A stretch of DNA of 64,000 bases from Microbacterium sp. YJN-G (GCF_015040615.1 NZ_CP060402.1:1116001-1180000); one strand, 5' to 3'. Shown: positions 1 to 14,629, counted from the stretch's first letter. Program-made: numbers and translations. Notes: generated by a model from the sequence alone, not told the origin.

Positions 1-64
1 AAGAGGCCATCGCAGTCGCGTGTACGGCACCGAGATAGCCGCATCCGATGACACTCAGCTTCAT
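1..64 (-). CDS. UDP-glucose/GDP-mannose dehydrogenase family, N-terminus only
   Basis: Only the first 21 codons are in the window; the gene runs off the left edge. The reverse strand reads MKLSVIGCGYLGAVHATAMA, a Rossmann NAD-binding start (GxGYLG) typical of UDP-glucose 6-dehydrogenase, which oxidises UDP-glucose to UDP-glucuronate. It lies 4 bp after the stop of the rhamnose gene on the same strand, so it is probably the last gene of the rml operon. Which nucleotide sugar it uses cannot be told from this fragment. Confidence 0.8.
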   Translation of the reverse strand, partial: MKLSVIGCGYLGAVHATAMAS

Positions 65-68
65 CCGA

Positions 69-3354
<3,286 letters not shown>

Positions 3355-3415
3355 AGCATCTATCTTGACATACCCCTCCTGGGCTCCATGAGGGGCCGCC
3401 TTGAGTGACGGCGGC

Positions 3416-3421
3416 TATCCT
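3416..3421 (+). promoter_or_regulatory. Probable -10 element (TATCCT) of the DUF6541-like gene
   Basis: TATCCT fits the TANNNT -10 pattern seen repeatedly in this window. It would place the transcription start near 3428, which rules out the TTG at 3401 as translation start and favours GTG 3458 or ATG 3464. Confidence 0.45.
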
Positions 3422-3457
3422 GTGGAGGCTCCCTTCCCGCTCCGACAGACAGGCCCC

Positions 3458-5386
3458 GTGTCGATGTTCGCCGTCGCCCTTTCCGCGCTACTCCTGGTGG
3501 CTGTTCTCGCCCTCGTCGGCGGCGCCCTCGCATGGTCAGTGGGACTGCGGGGGTACTGGCTGATCGGCGCAACAGCGCCGTTCGGACTCAGCTCGATCGC
3601 GATCTCGAGCACCCTGGCCCCCGTCGTCGGTCTTGACTGGTCGATTCTGCCCCTCGTCGTCATGACTGCCGTGTTGGTGGCCGGTATCTCCGCGATCAGG
3701 CTGAAGGTGCTGCGCAGTGCGGGCGCCGTGACCTCGGATGATCCTCCCCGGCTCGGCTGGATCCTTGTGGCGATCACCGGTGCGGCAGCTCTTCTCGCTT
3801 GGCGGGTCGTGGCCGTGTTCGGTGGGTCCGAAGCGATCTCGCAGACCTTCGACAACGTCTTCCATCTGAATGCGGTGCGGTACATACTCGACGCGGGCTC
3901 GGCATCGTCATTGGACGTCGGCGGTCTCACCGGCGCGATGGGGTTCTACCCTGCGGTCTGGCACGCGACCGCGGCGTTGGCGGTCCAGCTCGCCGGAGTC
4001 TCCGTTCCTGCCGCCGTCCAAGCAGTGACGCTGGTCGTCTGTGCGGCGGTGTGGCCGCTCAGTGCCATGCTCCTGACCAGCGCGCTGTTCGGTTCCTCAC
4101 GCGCGGTGCTGCTCTCGACAGCCGTGGTGGTCACCGCGATCCCCGCGTTTCCTCTGCTGATGATGGACTACGGCGTGCTCTACCCGTTCCAGCTCTCGCT
4201 CGCGCTGCTGCCTGCGGCGCTGGCGTTCACCGTGCGAATGCTGGCGCAACGGAAACCGGGGGACGGCGCATCCGGTTGGTGGGTCTTCTCACTGCTCGGC
4301 ACGTTGCCCGGGCTGATGCTCAGCCACCCCGGAGGTTTCGTGGCGTGGCTCGCGCTGTCCGTCCCATTGTTCTTCCTGTTCTTCCTGCGGCAAGGGCGGG
4401 CGGCCGTCACCGTGCGCAGCAGGCTGGCGGTCGCAGCATGCGCCGCCGCCTATCTCGGCGCGGGTTACCTGCTCATCAAGGTGCTCCGCCCTGCATTGGA
4501 AGCACGGCTCTGGCCGCCCGTGATGTCCACCTCGGCTGCGCTGTGGCAGGTGGCATCGGTGAGTGCATTCACGGGAGTCAGCGCGGTCCTCATCGCAGTC
4601 GCCGTCATCGCCGGCGGCATCCTCGTAGTGCTCAAGCGTTCGCCCGCGTTGTGGGCGTCGTTCGGCATCTGGGCAGTCGGCGGACTTCTGTTCGTCGTGG
4701 CAGCCAGTATCGACCACTGGCTGGTGCGCGACACCCTGACCGGAAGCTGGTATAACAACTGGCCTCGGCTCGCGGCGGTATTCGCTGTCGCGGTAGTGCC
4801 CCTGGCAGTGGCCGGCCTCGTCGGCGCCGTCAGGGTGGTTGCCCGTGCGTACCCGCGCGTGGCCGTGGCGCGCGCGGGTAGCGCGGCGACGATCGTGGGG
4901 TTCGTCATCTGCGCAGCTGCGGCCCAGATCCCCGCGATGCCCGCCGCGCAAGAGGCAGCCCACCGCAATTACGTCATGAGCGTCGACGCCAAACTGCTGT
5001 CGCCTGACGAACTCGCGTTGCTGCAACGGCTGACGCGCCATGTCCCGGAGGACGCCGTGATAGCGGGCAACCCGTATACCGGGACTGCGCTGGCGTACGC
5101 CTACGCGGATAGACAGGTGCTCATGCCGCACATGCTGATGTACCTGACTGCCGATGGCCATGCTGTGAATGACGGTTTGGATGACGCAGCCGATGACCCC
5201 CGGGTGTGTCAGGCCGTGCTCGATCTCGGCGTCACCCATGTGCTCGACTTCGGTGACCGTGAAGTGCACGGCGGACACCATGATTACCCGGGACTCGATG
5301 ATCTCGCGGCGTCAGCCGCAGTCGCCTTGGTCGATGAGCAGGGTGATGCTCGACTGTATCGGGTGAGGGCTTGCGGTCTCGGATAG
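3458..5386 (+). CDS. Large polytopic membrane protein, DUF6541-like
   Basis: A hydrophobic protein of about 640 residues with many predicted membrane segments (roughly twelve or more) from the N-terminus to about residue 490, then an extracytoplasmic tail of about 150 residues (from AHRNYVMSVDAKLL). It resembles the actinobacterial DUF6541 proteins found in polysaccharide loci, whose layout recalls GT-C transferases. Function is not established. GTG 3458 is preferred over TTG 3401 because a -10 hexamer lies between them; ATG 3464 is an alternative. It is followed on the same strand by a GT2 enzyme and a DUF2304 protein, a grouping suggesting lipid-linked sugar handling. Confidence 0.7.
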   Translation: MSMFAVALSALLLVAVLALVGGALAWSVGLRGYWLIGATAPFGLSSIAISSTLAPVVGLDWSILPLVVMTAVLVAGISAIRLKVLRSAGAVTSDDPPRLGWILVAITGAAALLAWRVVAVFGGSEAISQTFDNVFHLNAVRYILDAGSASSLDVGGLTGAMGFYPAVWHATAALAVQLAGVSVPAAVQAVTLVVCAAVWPLSAMLLTSALFGSSRAVLLSTAVVVTAIPAFPLLMMDYGVLYPFQLSLALLPAALAFTVRMLAQRKPGDGASGWWVFSLLGTLPGLMLSHPGGFVAWLALSVPLFFLFFLRQGRAAVTVRSRLAVAACAAAYLGAGYLLIKVLRPALEARLWPPVMSTSAALWQVASVSAFTGVSAVLIAVAVIAGGILVVLKRSPALWASFGIWAVGGLLFVVAASIDHWLVRDTLTGSWYNNWPRLAAVFAVAVVPLAVAGLVGAVRVVARAYPRVAVARAGSAATIVGFVICAAAAQIPAMPAAQEAAHRNYVMSVDAKLLSPDELALLQRLTRHVPEDAVIAGNPYTGTALAYAYADRQVLMPHMLMYLTADGHAVNDGLDDAADDPRVCQAVLDLGVTHVLDFGDREVHGGHHDYPGLDDLAASAAVALVDEQGDARLYRVRACGLG

Positions 5387-5397
5387 ACCGTCCCCAT

Positions 5398-5403
5398 TAG
5401 GAT
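5398..5403 (+). promoter_or_regulatory. -10 element (TAGGAT) for a leaderless GT2 gene
   Basis: TAGGAT ends 8 nt before the ATG at 5412, so the transcript would begin at or within 2 nt of the start codon. No Shine-Dalgarno sequence is visible. Confidence 0.55.
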
Positions 5404-5411
5404 CGAAGACG

Positions 5412-6137
5412 ATGATTCCCGTTTCAGAGCGCGTCCTTGTACTCGTCCCCGCGTGGAACGAGAGCCGCAATGTCGGCGCGACGGTTCGGGAAATTCGAAC
5501 GGCATCCTCCGAATACGACGTCGTCGTGATCGACGACGGCTCGACCGATGACACCGCAGAGGTGGCCAGGCAAGCCGGCGCGACCGTGCTCTCGCTGCCG
5601 TTCAACCTGGGGGTCGGCGGTGCTATGCGGACCGGGTTCACGTACGCACAGCGCCGCGGCTATCGGCGAGCCATTCAAGTGGATGCGGATGGGCAGCACA
5701 ACCCAGCCGATATCGCCGATGTGCTCGCGGGACTTGAGCACGCAGACGTCTCGATCGGCGCACGTTTCGCGGAGATCGGAGACTACGAGGTGCGTGGTCC
5801 GCGTCGGTGGGCGATGGTCGTGCTGGCCCGCTTCGTGTCCAAGGTCGCGCATACACAACTCACTGACGTCACTAGCGGATTCCGTGCAGCGAACGAACGC
5901 GCGATCAAGCAATACGTTCGCTACTACCCGGCCGAGTACCTCGGTGACACTCTCGATTCGCTCGTGGCTGCCGTCCATGCAGGGCTGAAGGTCACACAGG
6001 TTCCCGTGGCCATGCGACCCCGGCAGCATGGTGTGCCGAGCCAAGGGACGTGGGCGTCCACCGTGTATCTGCTGCGCAGCGCGTTCGCTCTGGCGCTCGC
6101 GCTCGTTCGTCAGACCAGAAGGGAGCCGGCACCGTGA
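5412..6137 (+). CDS. GT2 glycosyltransferase, dolichol-phosphate-mannose-synthase type
   Basis: A cytoplasmic GT-A enzyme of 241 residues that probably transfers a sugar from a nucleotide donor to polyprenyl phosphate. Motifs are VLVLVPAWNESRN at the start, VVVIDDGSTDDT near residue 40 and IQVDADGQHNPADI near residue 92, the DXD-type metal site. Unlike GtrB-type enzymes it ends without clear transmembrane helices. It lies between the DUF6541-like gene and a DUF2304 gene whose start overlaps its stop. DUF2304 proteins often partner such transferases, so the membrane function may be supplied in trans. Confidence 0.88.
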   Translation: MIPVSERVLVLVPAWNESRNVGATVREIRTASSEYDVVVIDDGSTDDTAEVARQAGATVLSLPFNLGVGGAMRTGFTYAQRRGYRRAIQVDADGQHNPADIADVLAGLEHADVSIGARFAEIGDYEVRGPRRWAMVVLARFVSKVAHTQLTDVTSGFRAANERAIKQYVRYYPAEYLGDTLDSLVAAVHAGLKVTQVPVAMRPRQHGVPSQGTWASTVYLLRSAFALALALVRQTRREPAP

Positions 6138-6523
6138 TGGTCGCCATCGTCGGCATCGGCATCGCTCTGCTGATCATCACAGGGGTTCTCTGGATGCTGC
6201 TGACCCGGCAGATTCGCGAGAAGTACGCTGTGCTCTGGCTGGTCCTGGGCGTGGTGCTCCTCGTGCTCGGGCTGTTCCCCGGCCTGCTCACGGCCGCGAC
6301 CGCTGCACTCGGCGTGGAGCTGCCGGTCAATCTGCTGTTCGCGGCGGCCATAACTGTGCTTCTCGGCGTCACTCTGCACCTTTCGTGGGAACTGTCGCAA
6401 AGCGAGGCGGAGGTTCGCAGGCTGGCGGAAGAGGTCGCGATTCTCGGTGCGCGTGTCGATGCGCTCGATGGCGCGCCGACGCAGCGGCACCAGGATTCAG
6501 GGTCGGAAGACGTGGACGAGTAG
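6134..6523 (+). CDS. DUF2304 family small membrane protein
   Basis: A 129-residue protein with three hydrophobic segments (VAIVGIGIALLIITGVLW; AVLWLVLGVVLLVLGLF; VNLLFAAAITVLLGVTL) and then a charged, coiled-coil-like tail rich in Glu and Arg. DUF2304 proteins are usually coded next to DPM-like GT2 enzymes and may anchor or assist them; the role is inferred. GTG 6134 has an AAGGGAG ribosome site 9 nt upstream and overlaps the transferase stop; ATG 6137 is the alternative. Its 3' end overlaps the convergent GT2 gene by 27 bp. Confidence 0.82.
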   Translation: MMVAIVGIGIALLIITGVLWMLLTRQIREKYAVLWLVLGVVLLVLGLFPGLLTAATAALGVELPVNLLFAAAITVLLGVTLHLSWELSQSEAEVRRLAEEVAILGARVDALDGAPTQRHQDSGSEDVDE

Positions 6524-7396
6524 CCGGCTGACCGCCGTCAGGTCGCCCGACAACACTGCTCCCGGGATCTCGGTCAGAGCGTTGAGGCGTGAGACGAGGT
6601 GCCAGCGCGCGATTCGGGCAGCACGCATCCACCCGATGGCGCTGAAGCGTTCCGCGTAGTCGAGGAAGAAGCGGCGTTCCTGCGCGAATCGCAGCCCGCT
6701 GCGCGCGGATGACATCGACGCTGATGCTCGATGCCGTCGGTACTCGAACGTGGTCGCATCATGAAGGAGCATCACCCCTCCGTCGATCGCGACATCCAGT
6801 AGTAACCCGAGGTCCAATGCGATCTCATACTCCTCGCGGAATCCGAGTCGCTGAACTCGCGCTGTACGCCAGATCAGTGAGGGAAAATACGCCCAGTCCG
6901 CACGGGTGAGACTGGTTGCGAGCTCACGGGAGCTGAGCAGTCTTCCCGACGCATGTGCGCGGGGCCGCAGGATCGATTTGACGCGGTCGGCGAGCGGGTA
7001 GGAGCGGCGACCGTCGTCGCTGATGACCACAACGCCACCCTGGACGATGTCGACACCATCGCTCGCCTCGATTGCCTTCCGAAACTCGGTGAGGTGGGAG
7101 GGGCGCATGCGGTCGTCGCTGCCCATGATCGTGACCCATGGGGCGGTCGCCAGCTCGAGGCAGCGCGCGAAGTTGCCCGCGACTCCCAGATTCGTCTCGT
7201 TGCGCACGTGCTGGATCCTGGGGTCAGCGAGGGAGGCGATCCACGCGCTGGCGTCGGAGTCCGGATGTGCGTCGTCCACGCAGATGAGCCGCCAATCCGT
7301 GTCCGTCTGTGCGATCACGCTTCGTACGGCATCACGTAACTGTGGGTGATCCCCGTAATACGGCAGGATCACGTCGATGGAGGCCGGAGCGCTCAT
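6497..7396 (-). CDS. GT2 family glycosyltransferase
   Basis: A 299-residue GT-A enzyme. It begins SIDVILPYYGDHPQLRDAV, has the RLICVDDAHPDSD loop and the WVTIMGSDDRMRPSHL motif near residue 90 where the acidic pair binds the nucleotide sugar. The second half is mostly helical with many Arg. Donor and acceptor are not predictable from sequence. It is the downstream partner of a second GT2 gene (4-bp overlap), so both probably add residues to the same repeat unit. Confidence 0.87.
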   Translation of the reverse strand: MSAPASIDVILPYYGDHPQLRDAVRSVIAQTDTDWRLICVDDAHPDSDASAWIASLADPRIQHVRNETNLGVAGNFARCLELATAPWVTIMGSDDRMRPSHLTEFRKAIEASDGVDIVQGGVVVISDDGRRSYPLADRVKSILRPRAHASGRLLSSRELATSLTRADWAYFPSLIWRTARVQRLGFREEYEIALDLGLLLDVAIDGGVMLLHDATTFEYRRHRASASMSSARSGLRFAQERRFFLDYAERFSAIGWMRAARIARWHLVSRLNALTEIPGAVLSGDLTAVSRLLVHVFRP

Positions 7397-8235
7397 GTCG
7401 TCGGCTTTCCGCTGCGTCCGCGTCGGCCGTCACGCCAGCCACGTAGCGCCGCGCGCAGTTCTGGCGATCGTCCGCGCCGCATTCTGACGATGGACTCTTC
7501 CACGATCCGGCGACTCACCGCACCGACGTGCGCCAGAGTCGGGATGCCGGCCCTTCGAGCGAACATTGTCATGTTCCGGATACCGAGATAGACCGGATGC
7601 GCTCCGGGCTGTTGGAAGGCCACTGCGTCCGGCACGATGACGGTCGAGAACCCGGCGCGACGCATGCGCCAGGCGGTGTCCACGTCCTCGAAGTACAGGA
7701 AGTAATCCTCCGCCAGCCATCCGATGGCGTCCAAGGCCGATCGCCGGTACATCACGATGGCTCCGTCGACCCAGTCGACCTCCCGGCTCACCTTGTGAGC
7801 GAGATCGGTGCGGTGCCACGCTCGCCCGCCCCTAGTGAGAGCGCCGCCCGCGGAGAAGACACGGTCTGGCTGGTCTGCGAAGTGGAGGACAGGCGCCGCC
7901 GCACCGCGGTTCGATGCGGCCGCCAGCGACTCCAGCAGATGCTCCGCCAGACGCGGATCGAACATCGCGTCATGGGTGAGGACGAGCACCGCATCGTGCG
8001 TACCATTCATGGCCTCATTCACGGCCGCGCCGTAACCGGGGTTGTCAGGCCGAGAGATCAGACGCGTCCTCTCCCGCAGTGGCCAAGCAGCCAATGCCTG
8101 ATCGGTCAGTGTGCCGCCGTTGTCGACGACGAGCACCTCGGCAGGCGGAAGAGTCTGCAAAGAAAGCCGTTCGAGAACCCCCGCGATCAGATCATGGTTC
8201 CGATAGGCGATGACGAGCGCGGTGTAGTCGTTGAT
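7393..8235 (-). CDS. GT2 glycosyltransferase, rhamnosyltransferase-like, with no canonical start codon for the full-length protein
   Basis: The open frame codes for a GT2 enzyme with VLVVDNGGTLTDQ, NPGYGAAVNEAM, VLVLTHDAMFDPRL and DYFLYFEDVDTAWRM, the last being typical of the rhamnosyltransferase-like branch. The first standard start is a TTG at 8160, which would cut off the first beta strand. The frame continues upstream with family-like sequence (TALVIAYRNHDLIAGVLER) up to an ATC at 8233-8235, about 280 residues in all. No ATG, GTG or TTG lies in frame upstream. A CAGGAT hexamer sits 6 nt before this ATC, as at leaderless genes. The start is therefore uncertain: ATC initiation, TTG 8160, or a recently lost start codon. 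Confidence 0.72.
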   Translation of the reverse strand: MNDYTALVIAYRNHDLIAGVLERLSLQTLPPAEVLVVDNGGTLTDQALAAWPLRERTRLISRPDNPGYGAAVNEAMNGTHDAVLVLTHDAMFDPRLAEHLLESLAAASNRGAAAPVLHFADQPDRVFSAGGALTRGGRAWHRTDLAHKVSREVDWVDGAIVMYRRSALDAIGWLAEDYFLYFEDVDTAWRMRRAGFSTVIVPDAVAFQQPGAHPVYLGIRNMTMFARRAGIPTLAHVGAVSRRIVEESIVRMRRGRSPELRAALRGWRDGRRGRSGKPTT

Positions 8236-8267
8236 GGCGGGATCCTGTCGGCGAGTCCGGGGTGGCC

Positions 8268-8273
8268 TAGGCT
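8268..8273 (+). promoter_or_regulatory. -10 element (TAGGCT) of the GT4 gene
   Basis: TAGGCT ends 6 nt before the ATG at 8280, the spacing expected for a leaderless transcript, and supports ATG 8280 over GTG 8277. The divergent GT2 gene begins only about 30 bp away. Confidence 0.6.
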
Positions 8274-8279
8274 GAAGTG

Positions 8280-9530
8280 ATGACCGCCGAGCACCTCCGA
8301 AGCGCTGCGGAGAACTCCGCTCCTTCTCGGCGGATCGTGAGCGTCTCGAAGTATATCCCGTACCCGTCCATCACCCACGCGGGGGGTCAGTACGTCGGCC
8401 AGCATGTCAGTGCACTCGCTCGCCTCGCGGACGTCGAGCTCCTCGCGCCCGAGACACCGCTCAACCGCCACGCATTGACGCAATTTCGCGGGGAAGCATC
8501 GGTGCGTCTGCTGCGGGGCGTGGGCCCGGGCGGGGATGGACGATTCAAGACTGTCTTCGACGTCGAGTCCGCTTGGCGGGGAAGCGCTGTGGCGTGGCCA
8601 TATCGTCGCCTGTTTCAGACGTCGCGCGGGCCGTGGCCGCAGCTTGCCACTGCTGATCTCATCGAGTTCCACTGGTCTGAGATGATCGCGGTCGCCCCGA
8701 GTGTGCGGAATCGTCTACCTGGTACTCCTCTCGTCGGTGTGGCGCACGACGTGATCACCCAGCGCTGGGAGCGAGCCTCCGCGGCTGCGGGGAACAAGTT
8801 AGCCGGCTTGGCGTACGCCGCTGCCGCCCGGCGAAGTCGATCGCAGGAGCAGTCATCGTTCCAGGCTCTCGACGCAGTGTTGGTTTTCAGTGACAAGGAT
8901 GCCGCGCTCGCACGCGAGTTCGCGCCGAAGACCCGGATAGAGGTCGTGCACCCGGGGCTGGGACCCGCTGAGGTACTCGACCGTGCCGTCGACATCGACG
9001 AGCCAGTGGTGCTGTTCACCGGTGCACTCAATCGTCCGGACAACGAATCCGGGATGCTGTGGTTCCTCCAGCGGGTGTGGCCTGACGTGATCGGGGCAGT
9101 GCCCAGTGCGCGGCTTGTGATCGCAGGCGCAAATCCCCGGCCCGCACTCGCCCGCGCGGTCGAGCGCGCTCCGCGGGCTGTGCTCACGGGATTCGTCGAC
9201 TCTCTCGAACCGTGGTACGCGCGAGCGGCCGTCTTCGTCGCACCGCTGCGCACAGGAGCCGGCGTGAAGTTCAAGACGATCGATGCGATGCTGCGTGGAG
9301 CACCCGTCGTGGCGACGAAGGTCGGGGCCGAGGGCATCGATGCGTCATCATTGTTCGCCGGGATCACGGATGAGCCGGGCGAGTTCGCGCGGGCGGTGAT
9401 CGCGGAACTGCGCCACCCAGATGCCAGACGCACAGCGGAAGCTCAGCGATGGGCCGAAGGAGTGTACGGAGCCACCGCGTTCGAGAAGAGGCTGCACACC
9501 CTGTACGCAGGGCTGCTTCCAGGTAGATGA
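8280..9530 (+). CDS. GT4 family glycosyltransferase (GT-B fold)
   Basis: A 416-residue retaining-type glycosyltransferase. The N-terminal half starts after an Arg-rich stretch with IVSVSKYIPYPSITHAGG, matching the acceptor-binding Rossmann domain. The C-terminal half has VVLFTGALNRPDNESGML, RLVIAGANPRPAL, TGFVDSLEPWYARA and VFVAPLRTGAGVKFKTIDAM, the GT4 nucleotide-sugar site. ATG 8280 is preferred because TAGGCT lies exactly where a leaderless promoter would. The sugar transferred is unknown. Confidence 0.88.
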   Translation: MTAEHLRSAAENSAPSRRIVSVSKYIPYPSITHAGGQYVGQHVSALARLADVELLAPETPLNRHALTQFRGEASVRLLRGVGPGGDGRFKTVFDVESAWRGSAVAWPYRRLFQTSRGPWPQLATADLIEFHWSEMIAVAPSVRNRLPGTPLVGVAHDVITQRWERASAAAGNKLAGLAYAAAARRSRSQEQSSFQALDAVLVFSDKDAALAREFAPKTRIEVVHPGLGPAEVLDRAVDIDEPVVLFTGALNRPDNESGMLWFLQRVWPDVIGAVPSARLVIAGANPRPALARAVERAPRAVLTGFVDSLEPWYARAAVFVAPLRTGAGVKFKTIDAMLRGAPVVATKVGAEGIDASSLFAGITDEPGEFARAVIAELRHPDARRTAEAQRWAEGVYGATAFEKRLHTLYAGLLPGR

Positions 9531-9576
9531 TCTACGCTGTTCCCGCCCGTCGCGCCCTTCAGGAGACCATCCACCG

Positions 9577-10466
9577 ATGACCACCAAGATCGTCGCCGTC
9601 GTTCCGGTGTTCGGGGCACCCGACACACTCCCGCAGACCATCGCACGCTTGGCCACGCAGGTTGACGCGGTCGTACTCGTGGACGACGGTTCGCACACCG
9701 TCGAGAGCATGAGATTCGGAGACAGCGTTTTCGTCATCTCTCTACCGGTGAATGCAGGCATCGCGACAGCTCTCAACGTGGCGATCGACCGCGCACGTGA
9801 ACTCGGTGCGACACACGTGATCACCCTCGACCAGGACTCTGAGCTCGGTGGCGACCACGTCGCGCGCCTGTTGGAGCTGCTCGAACGAGGCGCGTCGGAT
9901 GGGGCGCGCGTCGCGGGTGCCGTGCCCGGAGTCGTCGGCGGTGCCCCGGTGCTGCTGGGTACGGATGGCGAGCCCTTCGACCCGATTCAATCCGGCCAGC
10001 TCCTGCCGATCACGCTGTTCGATGAGATCGGCGGCTTCAACACCGAGCTGTTCATCGACGCGGTGGACTCGGAGTTCACGATCCGTGCCCGTCAAGCTGG
10101 CTACCGCTTCCTCGTAGATCCCGAGCTGGAGATGGCTCACGCTCTCGGCGAAGCAGTGCCGTTGCATGTCATGGGGCGCCCCCTGATCCTGCTGGGTAAG
10201 CCGCGGCATGTTCTATACCACTCGCCGTGGCGCACGTACTACATGGTCCGCAACAGCGTCTGGCTTGCGCGCCGTTACGGGCACGGAGATCCGGAATGGA
10301 TGCGGAGGAGGAACCGCAAGATGACCGAGATGCTGGTCGGAGGTATTCTGCTCGCTCCCGACCGGATGACGCAGCTGCGTGCGGCGCGTGCCGGATGGAA
10401 GGATGGCACCAAGGGCACGCTCGGCCGGATCCCCGAGCAGTTGCGACTGCAGTTCAGGCGACGGGT

Positions 10467-10470
<4 letters not shown>
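9577..10470 (+). CDS. GT2 glycosyltransferase, rhamnosyltransferase (RfbF)-like
   Basis: A 297-residue enzyme beginning IVAVVPVFGAPDTLPQT, with AVVLVDDGSHT, GTHVITLDQDSELG-like sequence (ATHVITLDQDSELGGDHV) and GFNTELFIDAVDSEFTIRA. The LDQDS form of the DXD motif and the C-terminal YHSPWRTYYMVRNSVWL segment are typical of bacterial rhamnosyltransferases such as RfbF/WbbL relatives. ATG 9577 has an AGGAG site upstream; the frame before it overlaps the previous gene. The next gene starts within its stop codon. With dTDP-rhamnose made nearby, rhamnose is the likely donor sugar. Confidence 0.88.
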
Positions 10471-13029
<2,559 letters not shown>

Positions 13030-13036
13030 CCTTCCG

Positions 13037-13855
13037 ATGAGCACGACCACGGTGGGGGCGCCGGGCACCCCGCAGCGCTACATGCACTCGCTGTGGCTGC
13101 TCTCGGCGCGCGATCTGAAGGTGCGCTACGCCACCAGCTTCCTGGGATACGTCTGGTCCATCCTCGATCCGCTGGTGATGAGCCTGATCTACCTGCTCGT
13201 GTTCACCTTCTTCTTCAAGAAGGATGTCGGCGCCGAGCCCTACATCGTCTTCCTCATCGCCGGGCTGCTGCCGTGGGTGTGGTTCAACACCGCCACCTCC
13301 GACTTCACCAGGGCGTTCCGCCGGGACGCCAAGCTGGTGCGCTCCACAGCCATCCCCCGGTCGATCTGGATCAACCGGATCGTGCTCAGCAAGGGCATCG
13401 AGTTCCTCTTCTCGCTGCCGGTGCTCGCGCTCTTCGTGATCATCAACATGCTCGTCGAGACCGATCCGGCCAGGGTTGCGCACATCGGCTGGGGTGCACT
13501 CTGGCTGCCGGTCGCGATCATCCTGCAGATGACGCTGCTGGTGGGACTCGGGATGCTGATCGCACCGCTCTGCGTGCTCTTCACCGACCTCGAACGCACC
13601 ACCGCGCTGATCCTGCGGGCGTTGTTCTACGCCACGCCCGTCATCTACTCGGTGCAGAACCTTCCCGAGCCGTTCCACGCGATCGTGTCGTTCAACCCGC
13701 TCACCGGCATCTTCATGCTGTACCGCGCCGCGTTCTTCCCGGAACTTCTCGAGATGCTGCCCGTCGTGATCAGCGCCGTGATGAGCCTTGGAATCCTCGC
13801 GCTCGGTCTGTGGGTCTTCAGCGTTCTCGAGCGTCCCGTGCTGAAGGAGCTGTGA
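13037..13855 (+). CDS. ABC-2 type polysaccharide exporter, permease (Wzm-like)
   Basis: Membrane half of a lipid-linked polysaccharide exporter, 272 residues. An amphipathic N-terminus (SLWLLSARDLKVRYATSFLG) precedes six hydrophobic segments, as in TagG/Wzm/RfbD permeases. ATG 13037 (MSTTTVGAPG) is preferred to the GTG at 13016, which lies inside glf. The ATPase gene starts within its stop codon. Its position directly behind glf suggests the cargo is a galactofuranose-containing glycan, as for the mycobacterial Wzm-Wzt galactan exporter. Confidence 0.92.
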   Translation: MSTTTVGAPGTPQRYMHSLWLLSARDLKVRYATSFLGYVWSILDPLVMSLIYLLVFTFFFKKDVGAEPYIVFLIAGLLPWVWFNTATSDFTRAFRRDAKLVRSTAIPRSIWINRIVLSKGIEFLFSLPVLALFVIINMLVETDPARVAHIGWGALWLPVAIILQMTLLVGLGMLIAPLCVLFTDLERTTALILRALFYATPVIYSVQNLPEPFHAIVSFNPLTGIFMLYRAAFFPELLEMLPVVISAVMSLGILALGLWVFSVLERPVLKEL

Positions 13856-14592
13856 TGGCGGCGGCGATCGAAGTCCGGGGCCTCGGTGTGCACTTCCGGA
13901 GGAACCGCCGCGGGCGGCGCAGTTTCAAGGACATGTTCGCCGGGGCCCGGCGCCGTTCCCGGCCGGGCGAGTTCTGGGCCCTGCGCGATGTGACGTTCAC
14001 TGTGCAGGCGGGAGAGTCGATCGGCGTCGTCGGCCGGAACGGGCAGGGCAAATCCACGCTTCTGCGGCTGGTCGCGGGTGTACTGCTGCCCGATGAGGGC
14101 GGCGTCGAGGTCCGAGGCGGAGTGGCCCCGCTCATCGAACTGACCGGTGGTTTCGTCGGAGACCTGACGGTGCGCGAGAACGTGCGGCTCACCGCGGGAC
14201 TGCACGGCATGTCGCGTGCCGAGGTGTCGCGTCGCTACGACGACATCATCGCGTTCGCCGAACTCGCCGGCTTCGAGGACACCCCGTACAAGCACCTCTC
14301 GAACGGCATGAAGGTGCGGCTGGCGTTCTCCGTCGTATCCCAGCTCGACGAGCCGATCCTGCTCGTCGACGAAGTGCTGGCGGTTGGTGACAAAGCGTTC
14401 CGGGACAAGTGCTATCGCCGTATCGACGAGTTGCTCGCCGAGGGGCGGACGCTGTTCTTCGTCAGCCACAATGAGCGCGATCTACGCCGATTCTGCAAGC
14501 GCGGACTGTACCTCGACAAGGGCGGCCTCGTGCTGGATGCACCGATCGGCGAGGTCCTCGACCGCTACAACGCCGACTACGCGCCCCGTTGA
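13855..14592 (+). CDS. ABC-2 type polysaccharide exporter, ATPase (Wzt-like)
   Basis: Nucleotide-binding half of the exporter, 245 residues. Walker A is GRNGQGKST, the signature is LSNGMKVRLAF and Walker B is ILLVDEVLAVGD, typical of the TagH/Wzt subfamily. The upstream Phe-Lys-rich segment (RRSFKDMFAGARRR) is the usual gating extension. It ends soon after the ATPase domain and so lacks the carbohydrate-binding C-terminal domain found in some O-antigen Wzt proteins. ATG 13855 overlaps the permease stop by one base. Confidence 0.93.
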   Translation: MAAAIEVRGLGVHFRRNRRGRRSFKDMFAGARRRSRPGEFWALRDVTFTVQAGESIGVVGRNGQGKSTLLRLVAGVLLPDEGGVEVRGGVAPLIELTGGFVGDLTVRENVRLTAGLHGMSRAEVSRRYDDIIAFAELAGFEDTPYKHLSNGMKVRLAFSVVSQLDEPILLVDEVLAVGDKAFRDKCYRRIDELLAEGRTLFFVSHNERDLRRFCKRGLYLDKGGLVLDAPIGEVLDRYNADYAPR

Positions 14593-14629
14593 GTATGGCG
14601 ACGGCACGGTGACCCCGTGCGGGTGCTCG

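Noticed and set aside
3401..3457. TTG 3401 as start of the polytopic protein
   Set aside because: A -10 hexamer at 3416-3421 lies downstream of it, and the extra residues are not hydrophobic or family-like.
4289..5281. 330-codon open frame on the minus strand
   Set aside because: Antisense to the polytopic DUF6541-like gene; His/Gln/Arg-rich translation without fold features, a by-product of GC-rich codon use.
8615..9433. 272-codon minus-strand frame
   Set aside because: Antisense shadow of the GT4 gene; Ser/Arg/Ala-rich with no motif.
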